Shown one piece after another: positions 1 to 8,961 of a DNA stretch of 64,000 nt. The first letter of the stretch is position 1. The number at the start of each line of letters is the position of its first letter. The notes under the pieces were generated by a model. That model made no database searches. It worked only from the letters and a program-made list of their open reading frames with translations, and was not told the DNA's origin. This stretch comes from CAKSNH01 sp964422725 (GTDB lineage Bacteria; Bacillota; Clostridia; UBA1381): assembly GCA_964422725.1 (NCBI GenBank), contig CAYRCC010000006.1:1-64000 (forward strand). Direction: 5' to 3'. A program made the translations under genes and the position numbers.

Positions 1-172
1 TCAACACTTTTTTACAAAAAATTTCGGCTTTTTCACTCTTTGTGCAGTTTGCACACGCACATTATACCCCAAAATACATTTGACTATGCAAAATACCGCA
101 AAACAACAAGTATACTGCTGAAAACAATTGCATAAATATCATAAATAGATTAATTTTAAGGTTGTGATTTAT

Positions 173-1210
173 ATGAGCGATTACTTAATTCCGAGAAAAA
201 ATATTTTAGAACACTATTTTTACACCCCGAACGACGGTATTTTCAGGCGGCAGCTTTTGCCGGCAAACCGTAATCCGCCGCAATGCATTTACAAAGATGC
301 CGCCGACGGGTTCTGCGTGTTTGCCGAGAAAAACGATTCCGTACATATAATATCGTCAAACAAAAACGGCGACCTTGTATACCTTTTTGAAAAAAACAAT
401 TCCATACAGACCCACATTTTAATGAAAGGAAACGGCAAGGTTTACCCAAAAACAATACGCACCGCACTCACGCACGAGCGCACCAATCTGATTTACACCG
501 CCGACTATGACGACTCCGTTATCCTTATATACTGCATACTCGGAATTAACGCAAAGCCGCTGCGCATTGCCACTCTTTCAGCCGAATATCCGCAGATTTG
601 CATTTCGGGAACACGCATATATTTCACAAATTACGAAAATACTCTCGGCTATATGGATTTTGCCGACGGCAAGCCGGAAATATTTTTCCCGATTTGCGAA
701 AACGCGTATATGCCGTGCACCGCCGAATTTGACGGAAAAGAATATCTGGTGTACAAACACGAAAATTCCATAATATGTGACGGCAGCGAGGTCTGCACCG
801 ACAAATCCGCCTCCGTTCCGCTTTTATGTGCAAGCTCCGGAAAACTTTTGCTTTTATGGCGAAGTATGAATTTCATAAAATACTCCGCAAGCCAAAACGG
901 CGGCGCAACCTGGAGCGCACCTATGCGTTTTGTCAACTCCGGCACGCTGTCGCACATATACACGATACAAAACGAAAGCATTTTTTCCGATTATTACGGC
1001 ACTTCTTCCGGCGGCGAACTGCATATTATCGGTGCAAACAACATAATGAATATGCTCAGCCGTCAAACGCACCGCCGTCCGCCAGACACCGAAAAAAGCG
1101 CCAATTTATTTATGCTCAGACGCGAAATGGATGCTTTGAAATCCGATATGCGAAATATAAAAAGAAAGCTCGCGGAAATTTCTTCTGTTATAAATGCGGA
1201 TAAAAAATGA
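173..1210 (+). CDS. Unrecognised Asp-box (BNR-like) protein with C-terminal coiled coil
   Basis: I do not recognise a named family. The 345-residue product has no signal peptide or membrane segment. Its first 290 residues look like repeated short beta strands. One clear Asp-box-like (BNR) motif, SASQNGGATWSAP, lies near residue 240, as in sialidase-type beta-propellers, so a propeller fold is inferred. The last 40 residues are a heptad-rich, Lys/Arg-rich helix (LRREMDALKSDMRNIKRKL), likely an oligomerising coiled coil. The ATG at 173 is preferred over an in-frame GTG at 164 because AAGG lies 11 bases upstream. No sialidase catalytic residues are evident, and no function should be assigned. 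Confidence 0.6.
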   Translation: MSDYLIPRKNILEHYFYTPNDGIFRRQLLPANRNPPQCIYKDAADGFCVFAEKNDSVHIISSNKNGDLVYLFEKNNSIQTHILMKGNGKVYPKTIRTALTHERTNLIYTADYDDSVILIYCILGINAKPLRIATLSAEYPQICISGTRIYFTNYENTLGYMDFADGKPEIFFPICENAYMPCTAEFDGKEYLVYKHENSIICDGSEVCTDKSASVPLLCASSGKLLLLWRSMNFIKYSASQNGGATWSAPMRFVNSGTLSHIYTIQNESIFSDYYGTSSGGELHIIGANNIMNMLSRQTHRRPPDTEKSANLFMLRREMDALKSDMRNIKRKLAEISSVINADKK

Positions 1211-1237
1211 ACCTGACCGCGGCAGGCTAATCGGTTA

Positions 1238-1266
1238 TTGTTTTTTTCCGCCGCCTATGGTATACT
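1238..1266 (+). promoter_or_regulatory. Sigma-A type promoter with extended -10 for gph-mnmA
   Basis: TTGTTT (1238-1243) and TATACT (1261-1266) are separated by 17 bases, and TGG directly before the -10 makes it an extended -10. Transcription should start near 1273, which supports the downstream ATG at 1298 as the start of the phosphatase gene. Confidence 0.65.
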
Positions 1267-1297
1267 TTTAATTAGACATAAACAGGAGGACATTCAA

Positions 1298-1960
1298 ATG
1301 ATAAAGCTATGCATATTCGACCTCGACGGCACTCTCGTAAACTCGCTGCCCGCCATATCCCACTACGCAAACAGCGCACTTTGCAAATACGGCTTTGCGC
1401 CGCACGCCGAGGATAAATACAAACAGTTTGTCGGTGACGGCGCGGCGGTTCTGGTACACCGTATGCTGTGCGAAAACGATAACGACGAAAACTTTGCTAA
1501 AGTGAAAGCCGAATACGACCGTCTTTACGAATCCGATGTGCTTTACGCAACAGAGCCGTACAGCGGTATACCCACACTTCTTGCGGATTTGAAAAAATAC
1601 GGCCTTACACTCGCCGTACTTTCCAACAAACCCCACAATGTAGTTTGTATGATTATAGAAAAGCTGTTCGGCAATAATACTTTTGACGTATGCTTCGGTC
1701 AGCGCGGCGGCACTGCGAAAAAACCCGCTCCGGACGGTGTTTTTGAGATTTGCGCAAAAGTCGGTGTATCCGCCGCCGAAACCGTTTTTATCGGCGACAC
1801 CAATGTCGATATAGGCACCGGAAAAAACGCCGGAACAACAACCATAGGCGTACTTTGGGGTTTCCGCGGCAAACAGGAGCTTGAAAGTGCCGAAGCCGAT
1901 TACATTGTATCGCGTGCAGATGAAATAACTGACATTATAAAAAGGAGAAACAGTTTATGA
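1298..1960 (+). CDS. HAD-family phosphatase, phosphoglycolate phosphatase-like
   Basis: A 220-residue HAD-superfamily hydrolase. Motif I is FDLDGTLVNS near residue 6, with the nucleophilic and acid/base aspartates. Motif II is the Ser of LSNKPH, the conserved Lys lies in KKPAPDG, and motif IV is FIGDTNVDI. The helical cap between motifs I and II (about residues 15-85) is typical of the Gph/PpaX group, which dephosphorylates phosphoglycolate or pyrophosphate; the substrate is not determined here. The ATG at 1298 is chosen because GGAGGA lies 7-8 bases upstream and a promoter ends at 1266. The stop overlaps the mnmA start (ATGA), so the two genes are translationally coupled. Confidence 0.85.
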   Translation: MIKLCIFDLDGTLVNSLPAISHYANSALCKYGFAPHAEDKYKQFVGDGAAVLVHRMLCENDNDENFAKVKAEYDRLYESDVLYATEPYSGIPTLLADLKKYGLTLAVLSNKPHNVVCMIIEKLFGNNTFDVCFGQRGGTAKKPAPDGVFEICAKVGVSAAETVFIGDTNVDIGTGKNAGTTTIGVLWGFRGKQELESAEADYIVSRADEITDIIKRRNSL

Positions 1961-3012
1961 AAAAGAAAGTTTTGGTAGGTATGTCGGGCGGTGTCGACAG
2001 TTCCGTCACCGCGGCACTGCTCAAGGAACAGGGATACGACGTAACCGGCGCAACTATGCGGCTTTGGGCGCACAACGATGCCGACGAACAGCACATAAAG
2101 CTTACAATAAATGATGCGCGCCGTGTCTGCGACAGCCTTAATATAGAACACATCGTGCTCGATTTCAAAGACGATTTCATAAAAACCGTCGTCGGCAATT
2201 TTATTGACGAATACAAAAGCGGACGCACTCCGAATCCGTGCGTAATCTGCAATAAGCGTTTAAAGTTCGGCACTATGCTCGACAGTGCTCTTGAATCTGG
2301 GTTTGACTTTATCGCAACGGGGCATTACGCAAAAATCGCATACAACCCCGACACCGGCAGATATATGCTGAAAAAGGGTGATTCTCCCAAAAAGGACCAG
2401 ACATATTTTCTCTACCACCTCACACAGCATCAGCTCTCGCACACGCTTATGCCGATCGGCACTTTTGAAAAAACCGAAATACGCGCCATGGCACAACAGC
2501 GCGGTCTGCCGGTTGCGAACAAGCCTGACAGTCAGGAAATATGCTTTATCCGAAACGACGACTACTCGGCATTTATAACCGAATACGCCGATTTCACGCC
2601 CGAATCCGGCGACATTTTCGACACCGCCGGCAATATTATCGGCAAGCACAAAGGACTTATTTATTACACCATCGGTCAGCGCAAGGGTATCGGTGCATAC
2701 GGCAGACCTATGTTTGTAAAGGAAATTCACCCCGAATCAAACAGTATTATATTAGGTGAAAAGGGTATGGAATTTTCGTCCGAGCTTACCGCCTCAAACG
2801 CCTCGTATATTCCGTTCGACCGACTCACCGGTGAAATGCGCGTAACCGCAAAAGTGCGCTATCAGGCACCGCCGTCCCCCGCTGTAATCACCCCTGTCGG
2901 CGAAAACGGCGTGCGCGTGGTTTTCGACATGCCCCAGCGCGCCGTAACTCCGGGACAAGCTGTGGTTTTTTATAACGGCGACGAGGTAGTCGGCGGTGCA
3001 ACCGTTGACTGA
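1957..3012 (+). CDS. mnmA: tRNA-specific 2-thiouridylase MnmA
   Basis: A 351-residue cytoplasmic enzyme that installs the 2-thio group on the wobble uridine of tRNAs for Lys, Glu and Gln. The PP-loop ATP-binding motif SGGVDSS is at residues 10-16. The two catalytic cysteines are Cys95 in NPCVICNKRLKFG and Cys196 in SQEICFI; the second accepts the persulfide sulfur. The target-recognition stretch ATGHYAKI and the C-terminal beta-barrel (from about residue 280) are present, and the length is normal for the family. It overlaps the upstream phosphatase gene by four bases and shares its promoter. Confidence 0.96.
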   Translation: MKKKVLVGMSGGVDSSVTAALLKEQGYDVTGATMRLWAHNDADEQHIKLTINDARRVCDSLNIEHIVLDFKDDFIKTVVGNFIDEYKSGRTPNPCVICNKRLKFGTMLDSALESGFDFIATGHYAKIAYNPDTGRYMLKKGDSPKKDQTYFLYHLTQHQLSHTLMPIGTFEKTEIRAMAQQRGLPVANKPDSQEICFIRNDDYSAFITEYADFTPESGDIFDTAGNIIGKHKGLIYYTIGQRKGIGAYGRPMFVKEIHPESNSIILGEKGMEFSSELTASNASYIPFDRLTGEMRVTAKVRYQAPPSPAVITPVGENGVRVVFDMPQRAVTPGQAVVFYNGDEVVGGATVD

Positions 3013-3084
3013 TGATTTGAAAAGTAATTTTTATTATTTTTCAAGACGTTTTTGTGTTTGCGGTCGGCTACAAAACCCTGTAAA

Positions 3085-3356
3085 AAGGTTTAAACAAAGT
3101 TTAAACGCTTTAGAGTGTAGACTTATTAGTTTTGCTTAAAATTTTTGAAGAGGTTTCGCTGTCTGCGGACAGCGACAAACTTTTTAAAAAGTTTGAACAA
3201 AACTTGAACGCTTAGGAGTTTCGTCGTCTGCGGACGACGATTTAAGGCTCCGCCTTAAAAATCCGCAAGCCTTTGAAAAGGCTTGACCTAAACTTTAATA
3301 CAAAACACATTGTGTTTTGTCTACAGTCTGAAGGTTTAAACAAAGTTTAAACGCTT
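3085..3356. repeat. Mosaic palindromic repeat element, copy 1
   Basis: The 500-base spacer between mnmA and the cyclic-di-GMP gene holds no gene but is dense in palindromes. A 26-base direct repeat containing GTTTAAAC twice occurs at 3085-3110 and 3331-3356, with a diverged copy at 3189-3213. Between them lie hairpins at 3157-3174 (CGCTGTC/GACAGCG), 3221-3240 (TCGTCGTC/GACGACGA), 3241-3259 (TTTAAGGC/GCCTTAAA), 3267-3284 (AAGCCTTT/AAAGGCTT) and 3300-3320 (ACAAAACACA/TGTGTTTTGT). A degraded copy lies at 46246-46342. This looks like a REP/MITE-type genomic repeat. Confidence 0.75.
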
Positions 3357-3404
3357 AATAGGGATTGCGGCAAAATAGCCTTTTAAAAAAAATACTGCAC
3401 AAAA

Positions 3405-3448
3405 AATCTCCCGAAACACAGCCAAATAAAACTGTGTTTCGGGAGATT
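3405..3448 (-). terminator. Intrinsic terminator of the cyclic-di-GMP gene
   Basis: A 17-base perfect stem (arm AATCTCCCGAAACACAG) with a 10-base loop is followed, on the minus strand, by a run of T. It lies 65 bases past the stop of the 3513-7031 gene. The inner 14 bases of the stem are identical to the terminator at 46129-46174. Confidence 0.85.
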
Positions 3449-3512
3449 CTCTTTGTCCTTAAAGATTTGGTTTATGCAAAACGACATTAAAAAATCATTT
3501 CGCCGCCGTTTT

Positions 3513-6500
3513 TTACTTATCCATCTTTTTGTCCACCATACCGCAAAACTCTTTTATCGGCATAGGCTTTGCAAAATAATATCCCTGTACCTTATTACAG
3601 CCGATAGTCTTTAGAAATTCCACTTCTTCCTTGGTTTCCACACCCTCGCAAATGATGTCGCAGTTAATTGCCGCTATCATATAAACGGTGTGCTTTATTA
3701 CCTTAGCTTTTTTCTCCGACTTCAAACTGTTAATAATCAGCGACCTGTCAAGCTTGATAATATCCGCCGGCATTTCCGACAGCATACTAAGCGACGAGTA
3801 ACCCGAACCGAAATCGTCAATATCAATCTTGAACCCGTAATCGCGCAGTTTGTTTATATTTTCAACAAATGTCGACTCCATCTCGTCAAACACGGTTTCG
3901 GTAATTTCAAATTCTATATATTTCGGCGAAACCTTGTACTTTTCAACATACTCTATTATTCTTTCGGCAAGATTATGCACGCGCGCATTAACACGCGACA
4001 GATTCACCGATATAGGCACTATCTTTTCCCCGCGCTCCTGACGCTGTGCAATGAAATGAACCACCTGCTTGAATATGCAAAAATCAATCTCTGTTACAAA
4101 TCCGTTCCGCTCGAAATACGGAATGAATATGTACGGCGGCATCACCGTTCCGTCCTTTCTGAACCAACGAACCAGCGCCTCCGCTCCGACCACCTCAAGC
4201 GACCTTATATCCACCTTAGGCTGTAAAAACGCCACAAATTCACCGTCGTTCAGGGCACTGCGCATAGAGCGCGACATTTCTGCCTCCAGCATAAGCTGAT
4301 TGTATATATTCTCGTCAAACACCGCAATCTCGGTACACGTCAAGTGTGCCAGTGACTTGCGCGCGAGGTTTGCTCTGTCAATCGCAAGAATTGCATTGTC
4401 GTTGCCGTCCAGAAAATATATTCCGGCACGTATCATAAGATTTGCAAGCGGATATTTCTCGTTCTTTATTCTGCAATACGCCTCGAATACCTCTTTCAGC
4501 TGACGCACCGACTCCTCACGTTCGCCCGACGGCGCAACCGCCACAAATTCATCGCCCGAAATCCTTGCCATTTCCGAGTTGTCATTTGCTTTATACCTGG
4601 CAACAAAGTTTGCAAAATCGCAGAGTATTTCATCGCCGACCTCGTACCCGTACAAATCGTTTATGTACTTAAAATGCACGAAGTCAAGGTAAATAATCAT
4701 ATATTCGCCGACATTTTCCTCAATACACCGCTGTGCCAGTTCGCGGAAACGCTTGAGCGTGAATGTACCCGTCAGCTCGTCGTAATTTAACAGCTTCATC
4801 ATACGGTTTTCCGCCTCCTCAATCTTTTTATCACGATTGAGGTACATAGAAAGCACTTTGGTGATTTCCTGGAGCATATTCAGCTCGGCGGCAGTCCATA
4901 CGCGCTCCAAGTCGTCAGTCTGATACATAATCATACTGAAATCGTCGCCGTCATCAATAACCGCGCCGTAGAAAACGGTCCTATCGTTCAGACGGTTTAA
5001 CTGGTCCTGCATTTTCTGCGAAAAACGCTTTATCACAGACGGCTGAAACTGCACCAGTGTCGACTGATTAAACAGGTTTACGTACTCGCGTATGTCCTCC
5101 GGAATGTAAAAACCCCTGTTGCCCGACTTTTCCGGAATATTTACATCTCTGTTCCACGCATACGCGATAATAACCTCGTTTGTCACCTGATTAACCTGAA
5201 AAATCTTTATTTTTTCAAGCCGCATATTTGCGCCGACATGCTTTAAAAACATTCGCACAGCATTTTGCAAATTATCCGAACGGTCAAGAATTTCAAACGC
5301 AACGGACATTATATCATAATCCGGTGACTGACTCACCACGCTCTTGGTTGTACTCTGTGCAAGCCTTAGCCGACTGCCGCTTTGCATCACGGCATCATCT
5401 TTGTCATAGAAAATAAATTGATTTTTACCCACTTTCTTTGCTTTGTACAACGCTTTATCCGCATACACAAACAATTTGTTATAACTCGGCTCGTCAACAA
5501 CGTCACTGCACACAATACCTATACTGCACGAAATACCCTCCGTATCGTTAATGTCCACGCGCAGCTTCAAAATACTTCTCAAAACGGTATCAACAATTCT
5601 GGCAACATCGCTGTGCGACGAATTTTTCAGCAAAATCATAAACTCGTCACCACCGAATCTGCCCACAATGTCATCTCTGCCTATCGCATCTTTAATGCTT
5701 GAGGCCGCCATTGTAATCAGTGCATCGCCGTATTTTATACCGTAGGTATCGTTTATATTTTTGAAATTATCCAAATCCAGTATGCAAAAATACGCTTTCT
5801 CCGACTCGTCCTTCTTACCCAAATACTCATCTATCTCGTTTATAGCCGAGTCGCGCGTGTAAACTCTCGACAGCGCATCAATCTTGCCTCTGCCCTCTAT
5901 TTCGGTTTCGCGGCGCTTAATCTCGTCGATATCCTGCATATTTCCGACAATCTTCACCGGCACACCGCCGGCATCGAAAATAACGTCGCCGCGCACGTGA
6001 TACCAGTTGTATCTGTCCTCACCCTGTACCTTCAGTTTCAGGATAAGATTTGAAAAATCTCTGTTTATCCATGCGTTTGTGATAACGTCTATATCCTCCG
6101 CGCGGACAACGTTTCCGTCTTTTACTTTGCGGTAAAAATCCGTCACAACCGTGGTCAGATTACCTTTTATCAGGGATTTCTTATCCAAAATATAGAATAT
6201 ACATTCGTCCGACGAATAATCATATTCAAACACTATATCGTTTACATTATGCATCGCCGCATAACGTTCACGCTCTTTTTCAAGCTCGATAACAGCGTTG
6301 CGTTTCTGAGTTATATCAAACAATATTGCAAGGTACACGCTGTGTCCCTTATGCTGTCCGATTACGGACACCGTCATATTAACCCAGTACACACGCCCGT
6401 CATTGGTGACGGCGCGGTAATCAATCGCGGCGGTACTTTTTTCGCGTGTCTGACTCTGCACCGACTGAACAACTACCGACAAATCGTCGCGGTAAACGTT

Positions 6501-7031
6501 AAGCTCGTATTCACCGCCGAACGAAAAACTTTCGTTGCCCGGCATTGTATAATAGTACTTGTTGCCCTTTAATATTTTAATTTTGCCGTCCTCAATATAA
6601 AAATGCACGACACCGCACGGGATATTGTTATACGCCGTTTCCATTTCGGAACGATAATTCTTAATCTGTGTAATATCCGTCACACTGCACACAAAGGTAT
6701 GCATACCTTCATACTCTACATCTGACATATACCCGTTTGCGCTCAGCCATCTTATCTCATCTTCACTGTCTGTTATTCTGAATGTAATATAGCACTGTTC
6801 ATCTTTGTTTGTGCCTTTGAGTGCATTTTTTATAAACACCGCATCTTCGGGTAAAATATAATTTCCCAATTTCATTCCGAAGCTGTCCGGCTTATACCCT
6901 GTTATATCAAAATATTTCTCGTTGGCATAAACAATCGTCAATTCGTCGTCCTGCGCAATACGCAGCATACCGTCATTTGCAATACTTACAATATCACTGC
7001 CCGTCAAAGAATACTTCTCATTTGCGCTCAT
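3513..7031 (-). CDS. PAS-GGDEF-GAF-like-GGDEF-EAL cyclic-di-GMP signalling protein
   Basis: A 1172-residue cytoplasmic protein without membrane segments. About three PAS domains fill residues 10-375. The first GGDEF domain (about 385-545) has an intact GRFGGDEF signature near 458 but no RxxD inhibitory site. A GAF-like region follows (570-715). A second GGDEF domain has the altered signature RISGDEF near 826. The C-terminal EAL domain (about 930-1170) keeps GAEALVRW, IDIDDFGSGYSS and CEGVET, so phosphodiesterase activity is likely. It may both make and degrade cyclic-di-GMP, or sense GTP through the altered GGDEF. The ATG at 7031 is preferred over TTG at 7040 because GGAG lies 9 bases upstream. 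Its position after the flagellar operon suggests a role in motility control. Confidence 0.93.
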   Translation of the reverse strand: MSANEKYSLTGSDIVSIANDGMLRIAQDDELTIVYANEKYFDITGYKPDSFGMKLGNYILPEDAVFIKNALKGTNKDEQCYITFRITDSEDEIRWLSANGYMSDVEYEGMHTFVCSVTDITQIKNYRSEMETAYNNIPCGVVHFYIEDGKIKILKGNKYYYTMPGNESFSFGGEYELNVYRDDLSVVVQSVQSQTREKSTAAIDYRAVTNDGRVYWVNMTVSVIGQHKGHSVYLAILFDITQKRNAVIELEKERERYAAMHNVNDIVFEYDYSSDECIFYILDKKSLIKGNLTTVVTDFYRKVKDGNVVRAEDIDVITNAWINRDFSNLILKLKVQGEDRYNWYHVRGDVIFDAGGVPVKIVGNMQDIDEIKRRETEIEGRGKIDALSRVYTRDSAINEIDEYLGKKDESEKAYFCILDLDNFKNINDTYGIKYGDALITMAASSIKDAIGRDDIVGRFGGDEFMILLKNSSHSDVARIVDTVLRSILKLRVDINDTEGISCSIGIVCSDVVDEPSYNKLFVYADKALYKAKKVGKNQFIFYDKDDAVMQSGSRLRLAQSTTKSVVSQSPDYDIMSVAFEILDRSDNLQNAVRMFLKHVGANMRLEKIKIFQVNQVTNEVIIAYAWNRDVNIPEKSGNRGFYIPEDIREYVNLFNQSTLVQFQPSVIKRFSQKMQDQLNRLNDRTVFYGAVIDDGDDFSMIMYQTDDLERVWTAAELNMLQEITKVLSMYLNRDKKIEEAENRMMKLLNYDELTGTFTLKRFRELAQRCIEENVGEYMIIYLDFVHFKYINDLYGYEVGDEILCDFANFVARYKANDNSEMARISGDEFVAVAPSGEREESVRQLKEVFEAYCRIKNEKYPLANLMIRAGIYFLDGNDNAILAIDRANLARKSLAHLTCTEIAVFDENIYNQLMLEAEMSRSMRSALNDGEFVAFLQPKVDIRSLEVVGAEALVRWFRKDGTVMPPYIFIPYFERNGFVTEIDFCIFKQVVHFIAQRQERGEKIVPISVNLSRVNARVHNLAERIIEYVEKYKVSPKYIEFEITETVFDEMESTFVENINKLRDYGFKIDIDDFGSGYSSLSMLSEMPADIIKLDRSLIINSLKSEKKAKVIKHTVYMIAAINCDIICEGVETKEEVEFLKTIGCNKVQGYYFAKPMPIKEFCGMVDKKMDK

Positions 7032-7073
7032 AAATGCCAACTCCTTTCCTTAGAGAATAATTTAATTTATATA

Positions 7074-7082
7074 ATTATAGCA
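7074..7082 (-). promoter_or_regulatory. Extended -10 promoter of the cyclic-di-GMP gene
   Basis: On the minus strand TGC directly precedes TATAAT (extended -10). The -35 region (TATGAA at 18-base spacing) is poor. It lies about 43 bases before the start codon and after the csrA terminator, so the gene is probably transcribed separately from the flagellar operon. Confidence 0.5.
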
Positions 7083-7235
7083 TATATTTCTTGAAATTCA
7101 TAGTCTTTTTTTAAAAAATACTTAATTTTTTCAGAAAAATATCTGATTTTTAGTGTATTATATACAAAAACAATTTCAAAGCCGCGAATAACTCTTTTTC
7201 AAGACTTCGCTCTCCGACCGCCACCGCCGTAATAT

Positions 7236-7285
7236 AAAAAGCCGTACTGCTCACCATCAAAAGTACACCGCAGTTCCGGCTTTTT
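7236..7285 (-). terminator. Intrinsic terminator ending the flagellar operon
   Basis: The arms AAAAAGCCGTACTGC and GCAGTTCCGGCTTTTT pair with one mismatch around a 19-base loop. On the minus strand the stem ends in a T-rich tract. It begins four bases after the csrA stop codon. Confidence 0.85.
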
Positions 7286-7288
7286 GTA

Positions 7289-7522
7289 TTATTTATTCTT
7301 TTCCATTTGCTCCATAAGCTCCCCGAACATAGAAACACTCGCCGACACAGCCTCAACATTCGACGACTTCACGTCCTCGATAAGCTCCTTACGGAACACT
7401 TTAACATTTTTCGGTGCATCTATACCGATTTTCACCTTATCCGAATCCAAGTCAATTATGGTTACAACCACATCGTCACCAATCACGATTTGTTCTTCTT
7501 TTTTTCTTGACAGTATAAGCAT
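7289..7522 (-). CDS. csrA: Carbon storage regulator CsrA
   Basis: A 77-residue RNA-binding regulator of translation. The start MLILSRKKEEQIVIGDD is the family's canonical N-terminus, so the ATG at 7522 is used rather than a longer upstream frame. The conserved region around VKIGIDAPKNVKVFRKEL forms the dimer and RNA-binding surface. In Bacillus, CsrA represses flagellin translation and FliW sequesters CsrA until flagellin is exported; fliW lies 13 bases upstream here. The flagellin gene itself is not in this window. This is the last gene of the flagellar cluster. Confidence 0.96.
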   Translation of the reverse strand: MLILSRKKEEQIVIGDDVVVTIIDLDSDKVKIGIDAPKNVKVFRKELIEDVKSSNVEAVSASVSMFGELMEQMEKNK

Positions 7523-7535
7523 TTTATCCCGCCTC

Positions 7536-7958
7536 TCACTGTACAAACACAGGGTGACGTGTTTCGTAGCGGTTATCGTCCAAAACTATCTGCACACCCT
7601 TTTTGCTTACATTATTAATAATAATCGGTGCCCTTAAATTAACGGTTGCCTTTTTAATCTCATCAGGAATAACAACCACGCACAGCACCAGTGCATCGTC
7701 ATCATTCTCAAGCTCGATATCCGAAATAACCTTTTCGTCTGCAAGAGCCTCATAGTCATCGCACACGCAGTGCGGCAGCATACACGCAAATGCAAGCTCA
7801 GGCCGTTCCGCCGACTGCAACCAATAAAAATCGGAATTACTTCCCGAAAGCAATACATACTTCTGTGTGTTTTCAAAACCCAAAAGTCCGTTTTGCATAT
7901 TTATTATTTTGTCTTCCTCAATTTCGATTTCTCCGAAACGTGATGTCTTAATCTTCAT
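7536..7958 (-). CDS. fliW: Flagellar assembly factor FliW
   Basis: A 140-residue cytoplasmic protein of normal family length. The N-terminus MKIKTSRFGEIEIEEDKI and the motif GLLGFENTQKYVLL are diagnostic, as is the Arg/Ala-Pro-Ile-Ile segment near residue 110 (LRAPIIINN). FliW binds flagellin and, when free, antagonises CsrA by an allosteric contact. It sits between flgL and csrA, the usual Firmicutes order. Confidence 0.95.
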   Translation of the reverse strand: MKIKTSRFGEIEIEEDKIINMQNGLLGFENTQKYVLLSGSNSDFYWLQSAERPELAFACMLPHCVCDDYEALADEKVISDIELENDDDALVLCVVVIPDEIKKATVNLRAPIIINNVSKKGVQIVLDDNRYETRHPVFVQ

Positions 7959-7988
7959 AATAACCGCGCCCTTTCAATCCAAAACCGA

Positions 7989-8927
7989 TTATCTGATGTA
8001 ATCAAGCAGTGACTGCTGTATAATCTGCGCACCAACCGCAAGTGCCTGCTGATATGCCGTATACGCAAACTTATAATTTGTTATTACCTCCGCTTGGTCA
8101 ATATCCTCAATGTTGGAACGTTTTTCTTCAAGATTAATCAAATCGTCCTCATAGCGCGACTCGATAATTTCAAGACGTGCCGTTCTTCCGCCGACATCTG
8201 CAATAACCGCAAGGTTATTGTCGCGTGCCGCATTAATTTTGTCGCTGAAACCTGCCATATCGCTTGCGCTCTTGTTCGGGTCGGTCATCGTTTCCGCGAT
8301 ATCCGTAAACAAATTGTACAAATTCAAATCACCCGTACCCATAAAGTCTATACCGCTTACGGAAACCTCAAACAGCGTACTTGAATCAATCTGATACTGT
8401 GTAATCTGGTCAAGCTCGTTTTGTATCTCGGCAGTACCGCTTGTATCAAGGCTGATACCGTTGAAAAGCAGATTGTCCGACGAGTCCTTTGTGAAAGGCG
8501 GTTTTGTCGAATTGTAGCCGGCAAAGAGATATCTGCCGTCATAAGTTGCATTACCGATATCCATAACCTCATCACGAAGCTGGAGTACTTCTGCCGCCGC
8601 CGCGGTTTTCTGCGCCGTTGTATACAAATCACTTTCGCCTATACCGACAAGTTCTTCCATTCTCTTTAAAATCTCCGTAACGTCCATCAAACAGCTTTCC
8701 GTCTGAGTGAGCATATCCTTTGAATCCTGAACGGTTTTCTTGAAATCCGTCTTGGTTGATTTTGCTTTTCTTGTCTGAATTGAGCGCACAGTGCCAATCG
8801 GGTCATCTGAGGCTCTTGTAATGCACTTGTTCAGCGACAGCTGATTTGAAAAGCCGTTCAGCTTTTTATTATTATAATTCAGGTTTCTCAAAAATGTATT
8901 CGCCATCATCATATTTGTAGTACGCAT
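7989..8927 (-). CDS. flgL: Flagellar hook-filament junction protein FlgL (HAP3)
   Basis: A 312-residue export substrate that joins the hook to the filament. The N-terminal helix (MRTTNMMMANTFLRNLN) and ASDDPIGTVRSIQTR match the flagellin-like D0/D1 region, and the C-terminal helix ends QSLLDYIR. The ATG at 8927 is preferred over TTG at 8936 because GGAGG then lies 10 bases upstream; TTG would be almost on top of the ribosome-binding site. It follows flgK in the late gene block. Confidence 0.94.
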   Translation of the reverse strand: MRTTNMMMANTFLRNLNYNNKKLNGFSNQLSLNKCITRASDDPIGTVRSIQTRKAKSTKTDFKKTVQDSKDMLTQTESCLMDVTEILKRMEELVGIGESDLYTTAQKTAAAAEVLQLRDEVMDIGNATYDGRYLFAGYNSTKPPFTKDSSDNLLFNGISLDTSGTAEIQNELDQITQYQIDSSTLFEVSVSGIDFMGTGDLNLYNLFTDIAETMTDPNKSASDMAGFSDKINAARDNNLAVIADVGGRTARLEIIESRYEDDLINLEEKRSNIEDIDQAEVITNYKFAYTAYQQALAVGAQIIQQSLLDYIR

Positions 8928-8961
8928 TTTTGTCAATCCTCCCGTTTTTACTCAATCACTG

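Noticed and set aside
1..172. Possible promoter elements TTGACT and TATACT before the first gene
   Set aside because: The two boxes are about 25 bases apart, too far to work together; another pair, TTGCAT and TAATTT, has a poor -10 box. No promoter is called.
7040..7288. Cyclic-di-GMP riboswitch before the cyclic-di-GMP gene
   Set aside because: The conserved GEMM core bases were not found; the spacer is A/T-rich with a promoter and the csrA terminator.
7150..7359. 69-residue minus-strand frame overlapping csrA
   Set aside because: It overlaps the csrA 3' end and terminator in another frame and has no homology-like features.
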